From: Mesorhizobium sp. M2D.F.Ca.ET.226.01.1.1
Lineage (GTDB): Bacteria > Pseudomonadota > Alphaproteobacteria > Rhizobiales > Rhizobiaceae
NCBI RefSeq assembly: GCF_004022705.2
Contig: NZ_RZOY02000013.1
Coordinates: 45,021 to 109,020 of the forward strand
DNA length: 64,000 bases
Direction: 5' to 3'
Position numbers and translations under genes: made by a program. Each line of letters opens with the position of its first letter. Within the stretch, counting starts at the first letter, position 1. Below, piece by piece: positions 37,206-45,054 of the stretch. The notes beneath the pieces were generated by a model. That model was not told where the DNA came from. It saw only the letters and a list, made by a program, of their open reading frames with translations, and did not search any database.

Positions 37206-38276
37206 TCAGCCGCGGAGCCGCCACATCCGCACACGACCCGTGCCACGCAATTCCGTTTCCCCGAGTGGGTCGCAGGCAAAATCCGGTCCGAGCAATTCGT
37301 GGGTTGCATCTGAAATACGGATTTCATCGGGCTCCGCGGCCTTTTGAATGCGCGCGGCGAGATTGACGGTGTCGCCCCACAGGTCATAGACAAACCGCCT
37401 TTTGCCGATGACGCCCGCCACGATCGGTCCGGAGTGAATTCCAATTCTAAGGCTAAGCGGTTCTCCTGCGAAGCGCTCGCGCCTGGCCGCCTCCCGCAGT
37501 TCGAGCGCATAGTTCGCAAGGGCTTGCGCATGATCGGATCGCGCGACGGGCAGGCCTGCGACCGCCATCACGCAATCGCCGATGGTCTTGATCTTTTCGC
37601 AGCCATGCTGTTCCGAGAGCAGATCCGCCGCCCTGAAGAAGTAATTCAAGATAGCGAGCGTCGTCGTGGCTCCGACGCTCCGCGCTCTTTCCGTAAAACC
37701 GACGATGTCGGCAAAAAGCACACTGACCTCCGCGTGGCTGTCTGCAATTTGCTCGTCCGCCTTCAGCCGCTCCGCGATCGAGGCCGGAAGAATGTTGAGG
37801 AGCAGGGATTCGGCGCGCCGGAACTCGCGCGACAAACCCTCCTGGCTCTCCCTCAGTGCCTCGTTCGTCGATTGCAGCTTCGCATTGAGTTGACGCTCCC
37901 TCTCCTGCAGGAGCGTCATTTCATATGCCTTCTGCTGAAGCCGCTGCTGGTGGTCGCGTTCGGGCGTGGCGTCGAGAAAGAGCAGCCACACCGAGTCGCC
38001 CTCGCCAAAGAAGTGAAGGTCCGCGACATGCCCGCCGGGCAGTTCCATCATCGGCATATGAAATGGAAGCTCCGGGCAAGGCAGCAGCCCTTCCATGAAT
38101 TCAAGCTGCTCGGCAACAGGCTCGCCGATGCGAAGCGACGAGAGCCCATAAAAGTCGAGCTTGCCGCCCTTGGCTTCTATGCATTGCCGGGCGTCGATCT
38201 TCAGATACGCGGCGAAGCGCTCATTGGAAAAGAAGTCGTATATCCAGCTTCTGACTTCTTCCGGCAAGCTGGACAT
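37206..38276 (-). CDS. Adenylate cyclase with PAS-like sensor and coiled coil, last gene of GTPase operon
   Basis: 356 aa. Residues 15-105 look PAS-like, 106-165 form a heptad-rich coiled coil, and 183-355 are a canonical class III cyclase domain: FADIVGF (metal Asp190), EKIKTIGDCVMA (adenine-selecting Lys and second metal Asp), and DLWGDTVNLAARIQ (adenine-selecting Asp, then Asn and Arg). With the Lys/Asp pair this should be an adenylate rather than guanylate cyclase. The start lies 3 bp after the stop of the small GTPase gene, so the products are probably made together and the cyclase is a likely output of the GTPase. Confidence 0.93.
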   Translation of the reverse strand: MSSLPEEVRSWIYDFFSNERFAAYLKIDARQCIEAKGGKLDFYGLSSLRIGEPVAEQLEFMEGLLPCPELPFHMPMMELPGGHVADLHFFGEGDSVWLLFLDATPERDHQQRLQQKAYEMTLLQERERQLNAKLQSTNEALRESQEGLSREFRRAESLLLNILPASIAERLKADEQIADSHAEVSVLFADIVGFTERARSVGATTTLAILNYFFRAADLLSEQHGCEKIKTIGDCVMAVAGLPVARSDHAQALANYALELREAARRERFAGEPLSLRIGIHSGPIVAGVIGKRRFVYDLWGDTVNLAARIQKAAEPDEIRISDATHELLGPDFACDPLGETELRGTGRVRMWRLRG

Positions 38277-38279
38277 GGT

Positions 38280-38774
38280 CTACTTGGCGACCATCGAAGC
38301 AAGCTGACGAAACGCATCGTCGACATGTTCGCCCGAAAGCGCGCTCGTCAGATAGATCTGCCATCCACGTTGCTTGAGTTCGTCGATCTCGCCCTCCGAT
38401 ATTGCCCACCGATCGGTCAGATCCGATTTGTTGAACAGCAATATGCACGGCATGGCGCCGAATTCGGCCTCGCACCGTTCGCGCAGCGTGAGCGCCACGG
38501 CAAGAGTGGCTGGCCGGGTTCCATCGACGACAAGCACGAGCCCGGTCGCGCCTCGCACATAGCTGACGCGGAACGAGCCGATGTCGTCTTCGCCGGCCAG
38601 GTCCCACAAGATCAGGTCCACGGTCTTGTCCGGAAACGCGACGCTTTTCTTGTCGATCTTGACGCCGACCGTGGTCAGGTAGTTTTCCGAGAAGATGCTA
38701 TGGACAAACCTGCGCACGAGGCTCGTCTTGCCGACGGCGAACCCGCCCAACATGCAGATCTTTTTTTGCAGCAT
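38280..38774 (-). CDS. Ras/Rab-like small GTPase
   Basis: 164 aa. All G motifs are visible: P-loop GGFAVGKTS (10-18), switch I Thr in YLTTVGV, G3 DLAGED (58-63), G4 NKSD (115-118) and G5 TSAL (143-146). The Gln that follows DxxG in Ras is replaced by Glu (AGED), as in several bacterial small GTPases, which usually need a partner for hydrolysis. No lipidation motif or membrane segment. The start follows GGAG and lies 13 bp after the stop of the OmpA-domain gene; the adenylate cyclase starts 3 bp after its stop. It probably relays a state of the envelope protein to the cyclase. Confidence 0.93.
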   Translation of the reverse strand: MLQKKICMLGGFAVGKTSLVRRFVHSIFSENYLTTVGVKIDKKSVAFPDKTVDLILWDLAGEDDIGSFRVSYVRGATGLVLVVDGTRPATLAVALTLRERCEAEFGAMPCILLFNKSDLTDRWAISEGEIDELKQRGWQIYLTSALSGEHVDDAFRQLASMVAK

Positions 38775-38787
38775 CCTGGGCTCCGCA

Positions 38788-41700
38788 CTACTCCAGGTTC
38801 ACCGTAACCGAAACCCGGCGATTGGTGGAGTTCCCAGTTAGGCTATTTTCATTTTCGGGCACCGCCGGCTCAAAGGTGCCGGCGCCCCGAACCTGCAGCA
38901 GTTCCGGAGCGACGCCGCGCTTGTTGAGAAGCGCGCGAACTGTCTCGGCGCGGGCGGCGCTGATCGACGCATTGGCCGTCTCACGGCCTGTTATGTCCGA
39001 ATGGCCGGTCAGCATGAACCGTGCTGTCACGCCTGCCTTGCGGGCATTTTCGGCGAATTCCTTCAACTGATCAGCCAATCTGTCAAGCACCGGCGTCTGC
39101 TCCGGCCCCGGAACAACTCTACCGGAAGAGAAGTAAATATCGGTCGTCTGGATGGCCTCTCTCAGCTGATTAAGCTCTGCAAGGTTCAGCTCGCGCAGCT
39201 GCGAGACATCCAGAACCACTCCGTCCGCCGAAAGTTGGTCGGCGGTGGCCTGCGCCCGGCTGATCCAGCCGGCAGGTGCCTCGCCCACGACAACGATGCG
39301 ACCCTGGATGATCGAAAGCCGAACCGATTTCGGCGGGGACAGCGACGCCGTCAGCCGCTTCACCACGAACTTCGGATCAAGACTCTGATAGAATTGCCAC
39401 TGTGAATGAACGCGGGCGGGATCGACCTGCGTTCCGGACAGCAGAGCTTGCGGGTCGGCGGCAAGAGGGTCTCTCAGACCGGAAATGTAGAATTGTCCGC
39501 CCCTCGCCGTTTGTTGAGCGACGACGATTCCCGGTTGGGCCTCAAGTCGCGACACATAATACTGCCAATGCTCCGCCGCACGTGCATCGGGGCTCACATC
39601 ACGAACCTTGGAGATGTCGAACTCCGGCCCGCCTTCTGAAAGCTGTCTTGCCGCTGCGCGCGCCCGATCTATCCAGGTGTCGGGAGCCTCACCCTCGGCA
39701 ACGATGCGGCCATTGACGATCGAAAGTCGCACTTTATCCATCGGATACAGCGACGCCGTCAGCCGCTTCAGCACGAACGCCGGCTCGAGGCTCTGATAGA
39801 ATTGCCAGCTTGCATGAACACGCGCCGGATCGACCTGCGTCCCCGACAGCAGCGACTGCGGGTCGACGGCGAGCGGGTCTCTCAGGCCGGTAATATAGAA
39901 TTGGCCGTCGCGCACATTCTGTTGGGCGACGATGATGCCGGGCTGCATCTCCAGTCGCGACACATAGGCCTGCCAATGCTCCTCGGGGCTCACATCACGG
40001 ACCCCGGAGATGTCGAAGACCGGGCCGCCGGCTGAAAGCTGCTGGGCGGCCGCGCGCGCCCGGTTGATCCACGCGGTGGTGGCCTCACCCGCGGCAACGA
40101 TGCGATCGTTGACGACCGAGAGCCGTACCGAATCCGGCGGCGCAAGCGACGCCGTCAGCCGCTTCAGCACGAACTGCGGCTCAAGGCTCTGGTAGTATTG
40201 CCAGCTTGCATGAACACGCGCGGGATCGACCTGGTCTCCGGCCAGCAGCGACTGCGGGTCCGCGGCAAGCGGGTCCCTCAGGCCGGAAATGTAGAATTGT
40301 CCGTCGCGCACATTCTGATCGGCGACGATGATGCCAGGCAGGGTCTCCAGTCGCGACACATAGGCCTGCCAGCGCTCCTCGGCGCTCACATCGCGGACCC
40401 CGGAGATGTCGAAGACCGGGCCGCCTGCCGAAAGCTGCTGGGCAGCGGCCCGCGCCCGGTTGATCCACGTGGTTGTCGCCTCACCTTCGGCGACGATGCG
40501 ACCATCGACGACTGAGAGTCGTACCGAATCCGGCGGCGCCAGCGACGCCGACAGCCGCTTCAGCACGAATTGCGGCTCGAAGCTCTGATAGAACTGCCAG
40601 TTTGAATGAACGCGGGCGGGATCGACCTCCGTTCCAGGCAGCAGCGACTGCGGGTCCGTAGCGAGCGGGTCTCTCAGGCCGGCGACATAGAAGTCGCCGC
40701 CACGGATTTTTTGGTCCGAAACGACGATGCCCGGCTGGGCTGCCAGCCGCGACAAGTAGGTCTGCCAGCGGTGTGCGGATTGCCAGGACAGAAAGAACCA
40801 GCCGCCCGCCACGATCAAAGCCAGCAGGGCCACCGTCACCACCAGCCACGGAAATCCCTCTTTCGAATCCATGTGCTGCAGCTCGACGCAGGTCTGCAAC
40901 TGCGTCTCCACGCCGGGCAACTGGGAACTGTCGCCGTCGAACCGCTCCAGGGCCCGCGAGGATTCTTGATGGATGCGAAGCAGTACATCGCGGATGACTT
41001 CATGCAGTTCCTCCGGAGGATTTCCCCGGATCACCGCAACCAGGGTCGCAAACTGTCCGACTTCCGACCAGAGGCGAAGTTCCCCGAACCGGATAGTGTC
41101 GAGGCCGCTATTTTCCTTCTCTTTGAAAGAGTCCTTCACAAAATCCTGGATCGCGCTCAGCATCGAGGAAATGAGTTGAGGGTCTTCGCTGGTTGCATCT
41201 TGGGAAGTTACATGCGCAATCAGGAGCCCGGAAGCGCGACTGATGAGAAAGACATGTTCCACGCGATAGATAAGAGAATGCTTGAGAACAACTGCCGAGA
41301 AGCTTGTCCCCGTTCGCCAGGCTTCAAACCTCCACTTCAACCCGTGCCATGTGAATATATGCCTTAGAGACTCGTTCAGCGACTGGAAGGTCTGGTCGAT
41401 CTTTTCGCCGATCGACTTGCGAATGGCCGGCAGAAACACCGGATACAATATATCCGTCAGCGTGTTCGGGTTCTTTTGGATGGACCGCTGCGCGGCCCTC
41501 TCGACGGCCGGGGCAAGGGCCTCGCCGAGTTGCGTATGCGAGGCGCGCGCGGTTGCTTCGGGCAGAACGTTGCCCACCGCGGTGGCAAGCTGCTCGGGTT
41601 CGTCGAGCAGGTGGGTAACGCGTGACAGCTCCGAGATCTCGCCGCCGACGAGCAACTGGCGGAGCCTTTCCAGCCGATGGTCGGCGGCTGGAACGCCTTC

Positions 41701-41835
41701 GTAAAGGGCATGGTTGTCCGGATCGACGTTCCGGGCAATTTCCACCAAAAGGCGGGCCAAAGCCTCGCGATCAATACCGGTATCGTTCGAAGCTTGTCTT
41801 TGAGATAGGCTGATTGGTTCGACGCTCGACGTCAA
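38788..41835 (-). CDS. Inner-membrane protein with cytoplasmic roadblock/longin-like region, four periplasmic repeats and OmpA domain
   Basis: 1015 aa. Cytoplasmic part 1-326; one membrane helix 328-350; four tandem repeats of 132-136 residues starting at W357, W489, W621 and W757; OmpA-type peptidoglycan-binding domain about 895-1015 (TGHSD, then NASISAARAETV). Cytoplasmic residues about 190-300 (VFLISRASGLLIAHV... FATLVAVIRG) have the strand-helix pattern of roadblock/longin domains, which bind small GTPases in other systems; this is my inference. No early ATG exists, so the start is a TTG at 41835 (or a GTG four codons later), 7 bp after the preceding stop. It links the cell wall to the GTPase. 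Confidence 0.88.
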   Translation of the reverse strand: MTSSVEPISLSQRQASNDTGIDREALARLLVEIARNVDPDNHALYEGVPAADHRLERLRQLLVGGEISELSRVTHLLDEPEQLATAVGNVLPEATARASHTQLGEALAPAVERAAQRSIQKNPNTLTDILYPVFLPAIRKSIGEKIDQTFQSLNESLRHIFTWHGLKWRFEAWRTGTSFSAVVLKHSLIYRVEHVFLISRASGLLIAHVTSQDATSEDPQLISSMLSAIQDFVKDSFKEKENSGLDTIRFGELRLWSEVGQFATLVAVIRGNPPEELHEVIRDVLLRIHQESSRALERFDGDSSQLPGVETQLQTCVELQHMDSKEGFPWLVVTVALLALIVAGGWFFLSWQSAHRWQTYLSRLAAQPGIVVSDQKIRGGDFYVAGLRDPLATDPQSLLPGTEVDPARVHSNWQFYQSFEPQFVLKRLSASLAPPDSVRLSVVDGRIVAEGEATTTWINRARAAAQQLSAGGPVFDISGVRDVSAEERWQAYVSRLETLPGIIVADQNVRDGQFYISGLRDPLAADPQSLLAGDQVDPARVHASWQYYQSLEPQFVLKRLTASLAPPDSVRLSVVNDRIVAAGEATTAWINRARAAAQQLSAGGPVFDISGVRDVSPEEHWQAYVSRLEMQPGIIVAQQNVRDGQFYITGLRDPLAVDPQSLLSGTQVDPARVHASWQFYQSLEPAFVLKRLTASLYPMDKVRLSIVNGRIVAEGEAPDTWIDRARAAARQLSEGGPEFDISKVRDVSPDARAAEHWQYYVSRLEAQPGIVVAQQTARGGQFYISGLRDPLAADPQALLSGTQVDPARVHSQWQFYQSLDPKFVVKRLTASLSPPKSVRLSIIQGRIVVVGEAPAGWISRAQATADQLSADGVVLDVSQLRELNLAELNQLREAIQTTDIYFSSGRVVPGPEQTPVLDRLADQLKEFAENARKAGVTARFMLTGHSDITGRETANASISAARAETVRALLNKRGVAPELLQVRGAGTFEPAVPENENSLTGNSTNRRVSVTVNLE
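39183..40767 (-). repeat. Four tandem 396-408 bp repeats inside the OmpA-domain gene
   Basis: Units begin at about 40767, 40371, 39975 and 39567 on the - strand. Each encodes a WQ-YxSRLE... GLRDPLA.DPQSLL... FVLKRL.ASL module. The DNA is similar enough between units 2 and 3 (and mostly 1) to suggest recent duplication and possible copy-number change. Confidence 0.85.
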
Positions 41836-41842
41836 GTTCCGA

Positions 41843-42508
41843 TCAACTCACTTTCCAGCCACGCTCCGAATTGCCCTTGCTGCCGACGGGATCCTGGTTG
41901 AGACATTTCGCGACCTCGACGAACAGGCCGGCCAGAAGATTCCGGTCGGTCTTGACGTTGCTGAGATCGGAAAAGATCTTCTCCATCAGCATTTGAGCGC
42001 TTTCGTTCTTCTGCTTGATTTCCTCGCGCAGCAAATGGTCGCTTCTGCTCATGCGATCCGCGAATTCGCGCTCGAGCTCGCTCAATTGATCCGACAAGGC
42101 GCGCACCTGCTTTTCGAGCGCCTGGTTTTGATCGCGAAGATTGCGGTCAATCTCCTTGTCGGCCTCGGCGCGCGCGTCCTTTTCGTTGCGCAACTGCGTC
42201 GCCAGCGAGTCGACCTGCTTCTTGGCATTCGACTCGTAGGTTTCAAGATTGCGCTTGGTTTCGGATTCGACATCCTTGAATCGCTGCAAGAACCGTTCCT
42301 CAAGTTTGGAGAAGCGGCGATCATAGTCCTGCATCTGATTGCCGAACAAAAGATCGCGTATCTTGTCGACACCTGGAGCGTCACCGCCTGGCCCGCCCTC
42401 GCGAGCCTGGGAGGCCATGAAGTTCAGCCCGTTTCCCTCTGAATTACCTATCAGATTTGTATCCGCTTTATTTGCTGAAGAAGCGGCACTCGAAGATTCC
42501 TTCGCCAT
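41843..42508 (-). CDS. Coiled-coil protein of unknown function, first gene of GTPase operon
   Basis: 221 aa, soluble. Residues 1-50 are Ser/Asn/Gly-rich and disordered; residues 55-185 are a long charged heptad coiled coil (for example KLEERFLQRFKDVES and LSDQLSELEREFADRMS); residues 186-210 form a short end (DLSNVKTDRNLLAGLFVEVAKCLN). No enzyme motif. The ATG at 42508 follows GGGGTTTAGAG. It precedes the OmpA-domain gene by 7 bp, so it is likely a scaffold or adaptor for the cytoplasmic part of that protein or for the GTPase. The role is inference. Confidence 0.82.
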   Translation of the reverse strand: MAKESSSAASSANKADTNLIGNSEGNGLNFMASQAREGGPGGDAPGVDKIRDLLFGNQMQDYDRRFSKLEERFLQRFKDVESETKRNLETYESNAKKQVDSLATQLRNEKDARAEADKEIDRNLRDQNQALEKQVRALSDQLSELEREFADRMSRSDHLLREEIKQKNESAQMLMEKIFSDLSNVKTDRNLLAGLFVEVAKCLNQDPVGSKGNSERGWKVS

Positions 42509-42811
42509 CTCTAAACCCCAATTACCCGCTACAAAATTAGGAGATGGTAAATTATGTCAGACAAATACCAGGCCCGCAAGGCGGAATCCTCTTGGCCTGC
42601 TGCCAATTCGTCCGTCCCTTGTTCGCCTCTTGGACCAGCAACAAATGCGCCGATTGGCGTCGCTCTTGTTACGGCTTGTGGCTTTGGTGAACCGGAGCCG
42701 TACGAATGACGGCCCTGCAGCGCAAAGCAGACGTATTCAGACCGTTGATTTTATGGAGTCTTTCGCGAGCTAAAGTCAGATGTCTTTCGTATCGTCCGAA
42801 TAGGCCCGCGA
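42509..42811. other. Promoter region of the coiled-coil/OmpA/GTPase/cyclase operon
   Basis: 303 bases with no credible gene. It lies between the operon start (42508, - strand) and the decayed mscS copy. An AT-richer stretch at 42524-42565 is the likely promoter area. Confidence 0.5.
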
Positions 42812-43085
42812 ATCGTGGCCCGCTGTTCACAATACCGTTCGGTGAACTCGGAGCCGTCCAGAACCAGAGACCGGGAGGTGCCTTCGCAATGTTTTACGCC
42901 TCCGCCAGGCCTTCAAGGAGCAGGGCATCGAACTGCCATTCCCGACCGTCCACGTCGAGGGACTGCAGAGCCCACATGGGGCAGAGAATGCGCCCTTGGA
43001 GATCACACCTGAGTTGAAACTGGCCGTCGCGCAGTCGCACACCAACTGGCGCAGGAAAAAAGCCAGCACAACGGAGTAGGAAAGT
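42812..43085 (+). pseudogene. Decayed copy of the 3' end of the mscS gene
   Basis: Matches 35082-35139 and then about 35343-35573 of the mscS gene at 33266, in the same orientation, up to 7 bp past the stop codon (GGAGTAGGAAAG). About 200 bp between are missing; the junction falls at the short repeat AACCAGA that occurs on both sides in the intact gene. A second, smaller deletion removes part of the segment encoding MKRKFYVRVR. No open frame remains from the start, so it cannot make a channel. Confidence 0.88.
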
Positions 43086-43195
43086 TGTGACACCTGCCGA
43101 TCGTCAACCGTTCGGCCCGCCCGGTCGGCTTTCGGTGACGAGGGAGGAAGACCAGCATAGCCTGCCACATCACCTAATGAGATTGGCGGCGCGCT

Positions 43196-43687
43196 GTGAC
43201 GGCCATGCATCCTGACAGTTTTGCGCGAAGCTTCGTGGTACTGTGCGGTGGTTTCTGCGACAACCGACCTTGCCTGCCACAATTTAAGAGGAGAGTTCAC
43301 ACGTCCAGGATCAATCGCCGTGCCCTGCTCTTTCACTCCAGCAGCGCTGTCGTCGCGTCGACGGTTTCGGCGGCGGCTCTCGCCACAGAGCTGCCAAGCC
43401 GAGACCAAGAGCCGTCCATCGAATTGCGTGCATTGATTGAGGCGCACAAGACAGCATACGCGGAGTTCATCAAGTCCGTCCACGACATGGGCGGAAGCAG
43501 CCGCGACTGCGACAGAGCTAGCCAAGCAGAGGAAAAGGCACTGCTCGCCATCTGCGCGTACCCTGCGATCACGGAGGGTAGTCGCTGGGGCAAGGCCCGA
43601 TATCTATTGGAGATCGAGGCGCGCGGCGAACTCGACCTGCCAGACCATCTGCAGGCTCTTCTTCGCTCAACAATGTGGAAGGGATGA
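43196..43687 (+). CDS. Small protein with possible Tat signal, unknown function
   Basis: Up to 163 aa from the GTG at 43196 (ATG at 43205 is an alternative). A twin-arginine-like segment INRRALLFHSSSAVVAS around residues 38-54 is followed by LATELPSRDQEPSIEL and a helical C-terminal part containing CDRASQAEEKALLAIC. The position of a signal peptide so far from the start suggests that the true start is nearer it, but no start codon with a Shine-Dalgarno sequence is present there. No family recognised. Coding is moderately likely because of codon use and the organised C-terminus. Confidence 0.5.
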   Translation: MTAMHPDSFARSFVVLCGGFCDNRPCLPQFKRRVHTSRINRRALLFHSSSAVVASTVSAAALATELPSRDQEPSIELRALIEAHKTAYAEFIKSVHDMGGSSRDCDRASQAEEKALLAICAYPAITEGSRWGKARYLLEIEARGELDLPDHLQALLRSTMWKG

Positions 43688-44135
43688 GATTGACCTTGGT
43701 GCCGCCGGTCAGCCTCCATCAGATTACCCAAAAGTCGCCGGCTGACGTCTTTCCGGGAACGAGGCGCAAAGCCTCCATTCCGTATCAGAGAAATGCGGTC
43801 GACGAGTGCCTGGCCGAGCTTCTTGAATCGACTTCACCGAACTGCCTTGCGGGCTATTGACAGACAACAGTTATGTTGTGGTCGCCGAGAGAATTTGTGG
43901 GCTGACATGAGGCTCGACCGTTCGAGCGCCCCCTTGCTCACAAGCCTGTGGAAAGTAACCGCTTGTTCACCAGCACACTGATTGAAGGCGATCCAATCAC
44001 GCCTGAATCTGGGTATGCGCCTCTAGTGGCGCGCCCCGGCCAAGTGCCGGCGGCCGACGTTTTCAAGTATCCATTCCCCAACAGTATACGTCGGCCGCAG
44101 TCCGTCGCCGCCTCATTGACGTTCTGACAGGCCGA
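43688..44135. other. Intergenic gap with an inverted repeat after the partner-switch operon
   Basis: 448 bases with no credible gene. At 44050-44098 an 11-bp inverted repeat (GCGGCCGACGT / ACGTCGGCCGC, 27-base loop) lies 38 bp past the stop of the STAS gene. It could be a transcript-end or processing structure; there is no T-run after it. Confidence 0.5.
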
Positions 44136-44492
44136 TTAGTTCATCAAAAGCACCAGGGCGGGATGCAGCTTCTTCAGATTCGGCAATGATTTCGATTGCC
44201 AGGGTATGTCGGGCGTTCCGCGCACGACGAGACGAACATCGGGATGCTTGCGCACCTCGATGGTAAATTTCGCCAGCAGATTGATGCCGGAAGAGTTGAG
44301 AAAATGAAGGTCCTTCAAATCGAGGGTAATAGTTGAAGGATTTGAGGCAAGGATACTGTTCGCCAAAGCCATGACGGGCGCACCTGCCTCTGAACTGGCA
44401 AGCCGCATTGCACCGTCGAAAAAAATATTGCTTCCCTCAATCCACACCCGGTAGTCGTCCGTCTTGATTTCCATTGCTTGGCTTCGTTTCAT
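44136..44492 (-). CDS. STAS-domain anti-sigma factor antagonist-like protein
   Basis: 118 aa (112 from the ATG at 44474). A single STAS fold with TLDLKDLHFLNSSGINLL, in which the Ser pair before Gly is the usual phosphorylation site of SpoIIAA-like antagonists. The pattern resembles the slr1659-type group found next to slr1658-type ATPases and SpoIIE phosphatases. The gene follows directly the ATPase gene at 44493, with no gap between the stop and start codons. In the operon it is the likely substrate of that kinase and of the SpoIIE phosphatase. Confidence 0.85.
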   Translation of the reverse strand: MKRSQAMEIKTDDYRVWIEGSNIFFDGAMRLASSEAGAPVMALANSILASNPSTITLDLKDLHFLNSSGINLLAKFTIEVRKHPDVRLVVRGTPDIPWQSKSLPNLKKLHPALVLLMN

Positions 44493-45053
44493 CTAGTTGT
44501 GCGTTTGCGATATCGGAATGGAGGCATACGTCTCCAGGCAAATCCGATCTCTTTCATCGGCGGAGCTGAATATCCAGGCCAAGCGTGCGCCATAGTCGCT
44601 CATCAACGTCAGCAACCCCAGTCCGGACCGCGCCACGTCAGGATTCGCGGCGTTCGCTTCAATTCGCTGTATCAGCAGGTCTTTGGGGTCGCCAACCGTG
44701 ATGTCCGCCAGGAGACTTTGGAACTCAGACGCGTTCTCACCGTCGACGTCGTTCGACACCTTGAGCTTGAAGCACTCCGAATCCATAGACGCCTCGATCA
44801 CGATCTCACCCGGTGCGCGAAACTTGACCGCATTTTCGATGAGCTCGTTGACCAGATATCCGATGCTATGTCGCACTTCCATGTAGTCATTGCGGGACGA
44901 CTGAAAGCGCAACGCGAAAAGATCGGCAATGAAGTCCGAGGTCGTGGCACAATGGCGCCAACTCAAGTCGAGAGGTCCGTCGAACAGCCGCAGGCGACTG
45001 ACATTCTCCTTCATCCCGATTGCAATGTCAGGGGTACCGAACAGCGCTGTCAT
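44493..45053 (-). CDS. HATPase-type anti-sigma/switch kinase-like protein
   Basis: 186 aa. An N-terminal stretch of about 60 residues precedes a GHKL ATPase domain with N-box NELIENAVKFR and a G2-like box SGLGLLTL; the G1 Asp-containing box is in VSNDVDGENAS. It resembles the slr1658-type proteins and SiaB-like switch kinases. It starts one base after the stop of the SpoIIE gene, and ends where the STAS gene starts, so the three are translationally coupled. Predicted to phosphorylate the STAS protein. Confidence 0.85.
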   Translation of the reverse strand: MTALFGTPDIAIGMKENVSRLRLFDGPLDLSWRHCATTSDFIADLFALRFQSSRNDYMEVRHSIGYLVNELIENAVKFRAPGEIVIEASMDSECFKLKVSNDVDGENASEFQSLLADITVGDPKDLLIQRIEANAANPDVARSGLGLLTLMSDYGARLAWIFSSADERDRICLETYASIPISQTHN

Positions 45054-45054
45054 C

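Noticed and set aside
42827..43525. 232-codon open frame on the - strand
   Set aside because: It is the antisense of the decayed mscS copy; the same antisense peptide appears opposite the intact mscS end at 35437-35787.
43675..43860. 61-codon open frame on the + strand
   Set aside because: Overlaps the end of the small Tat-like gene, no clear Shine-Dalgarno and no family; left as gap sequence.
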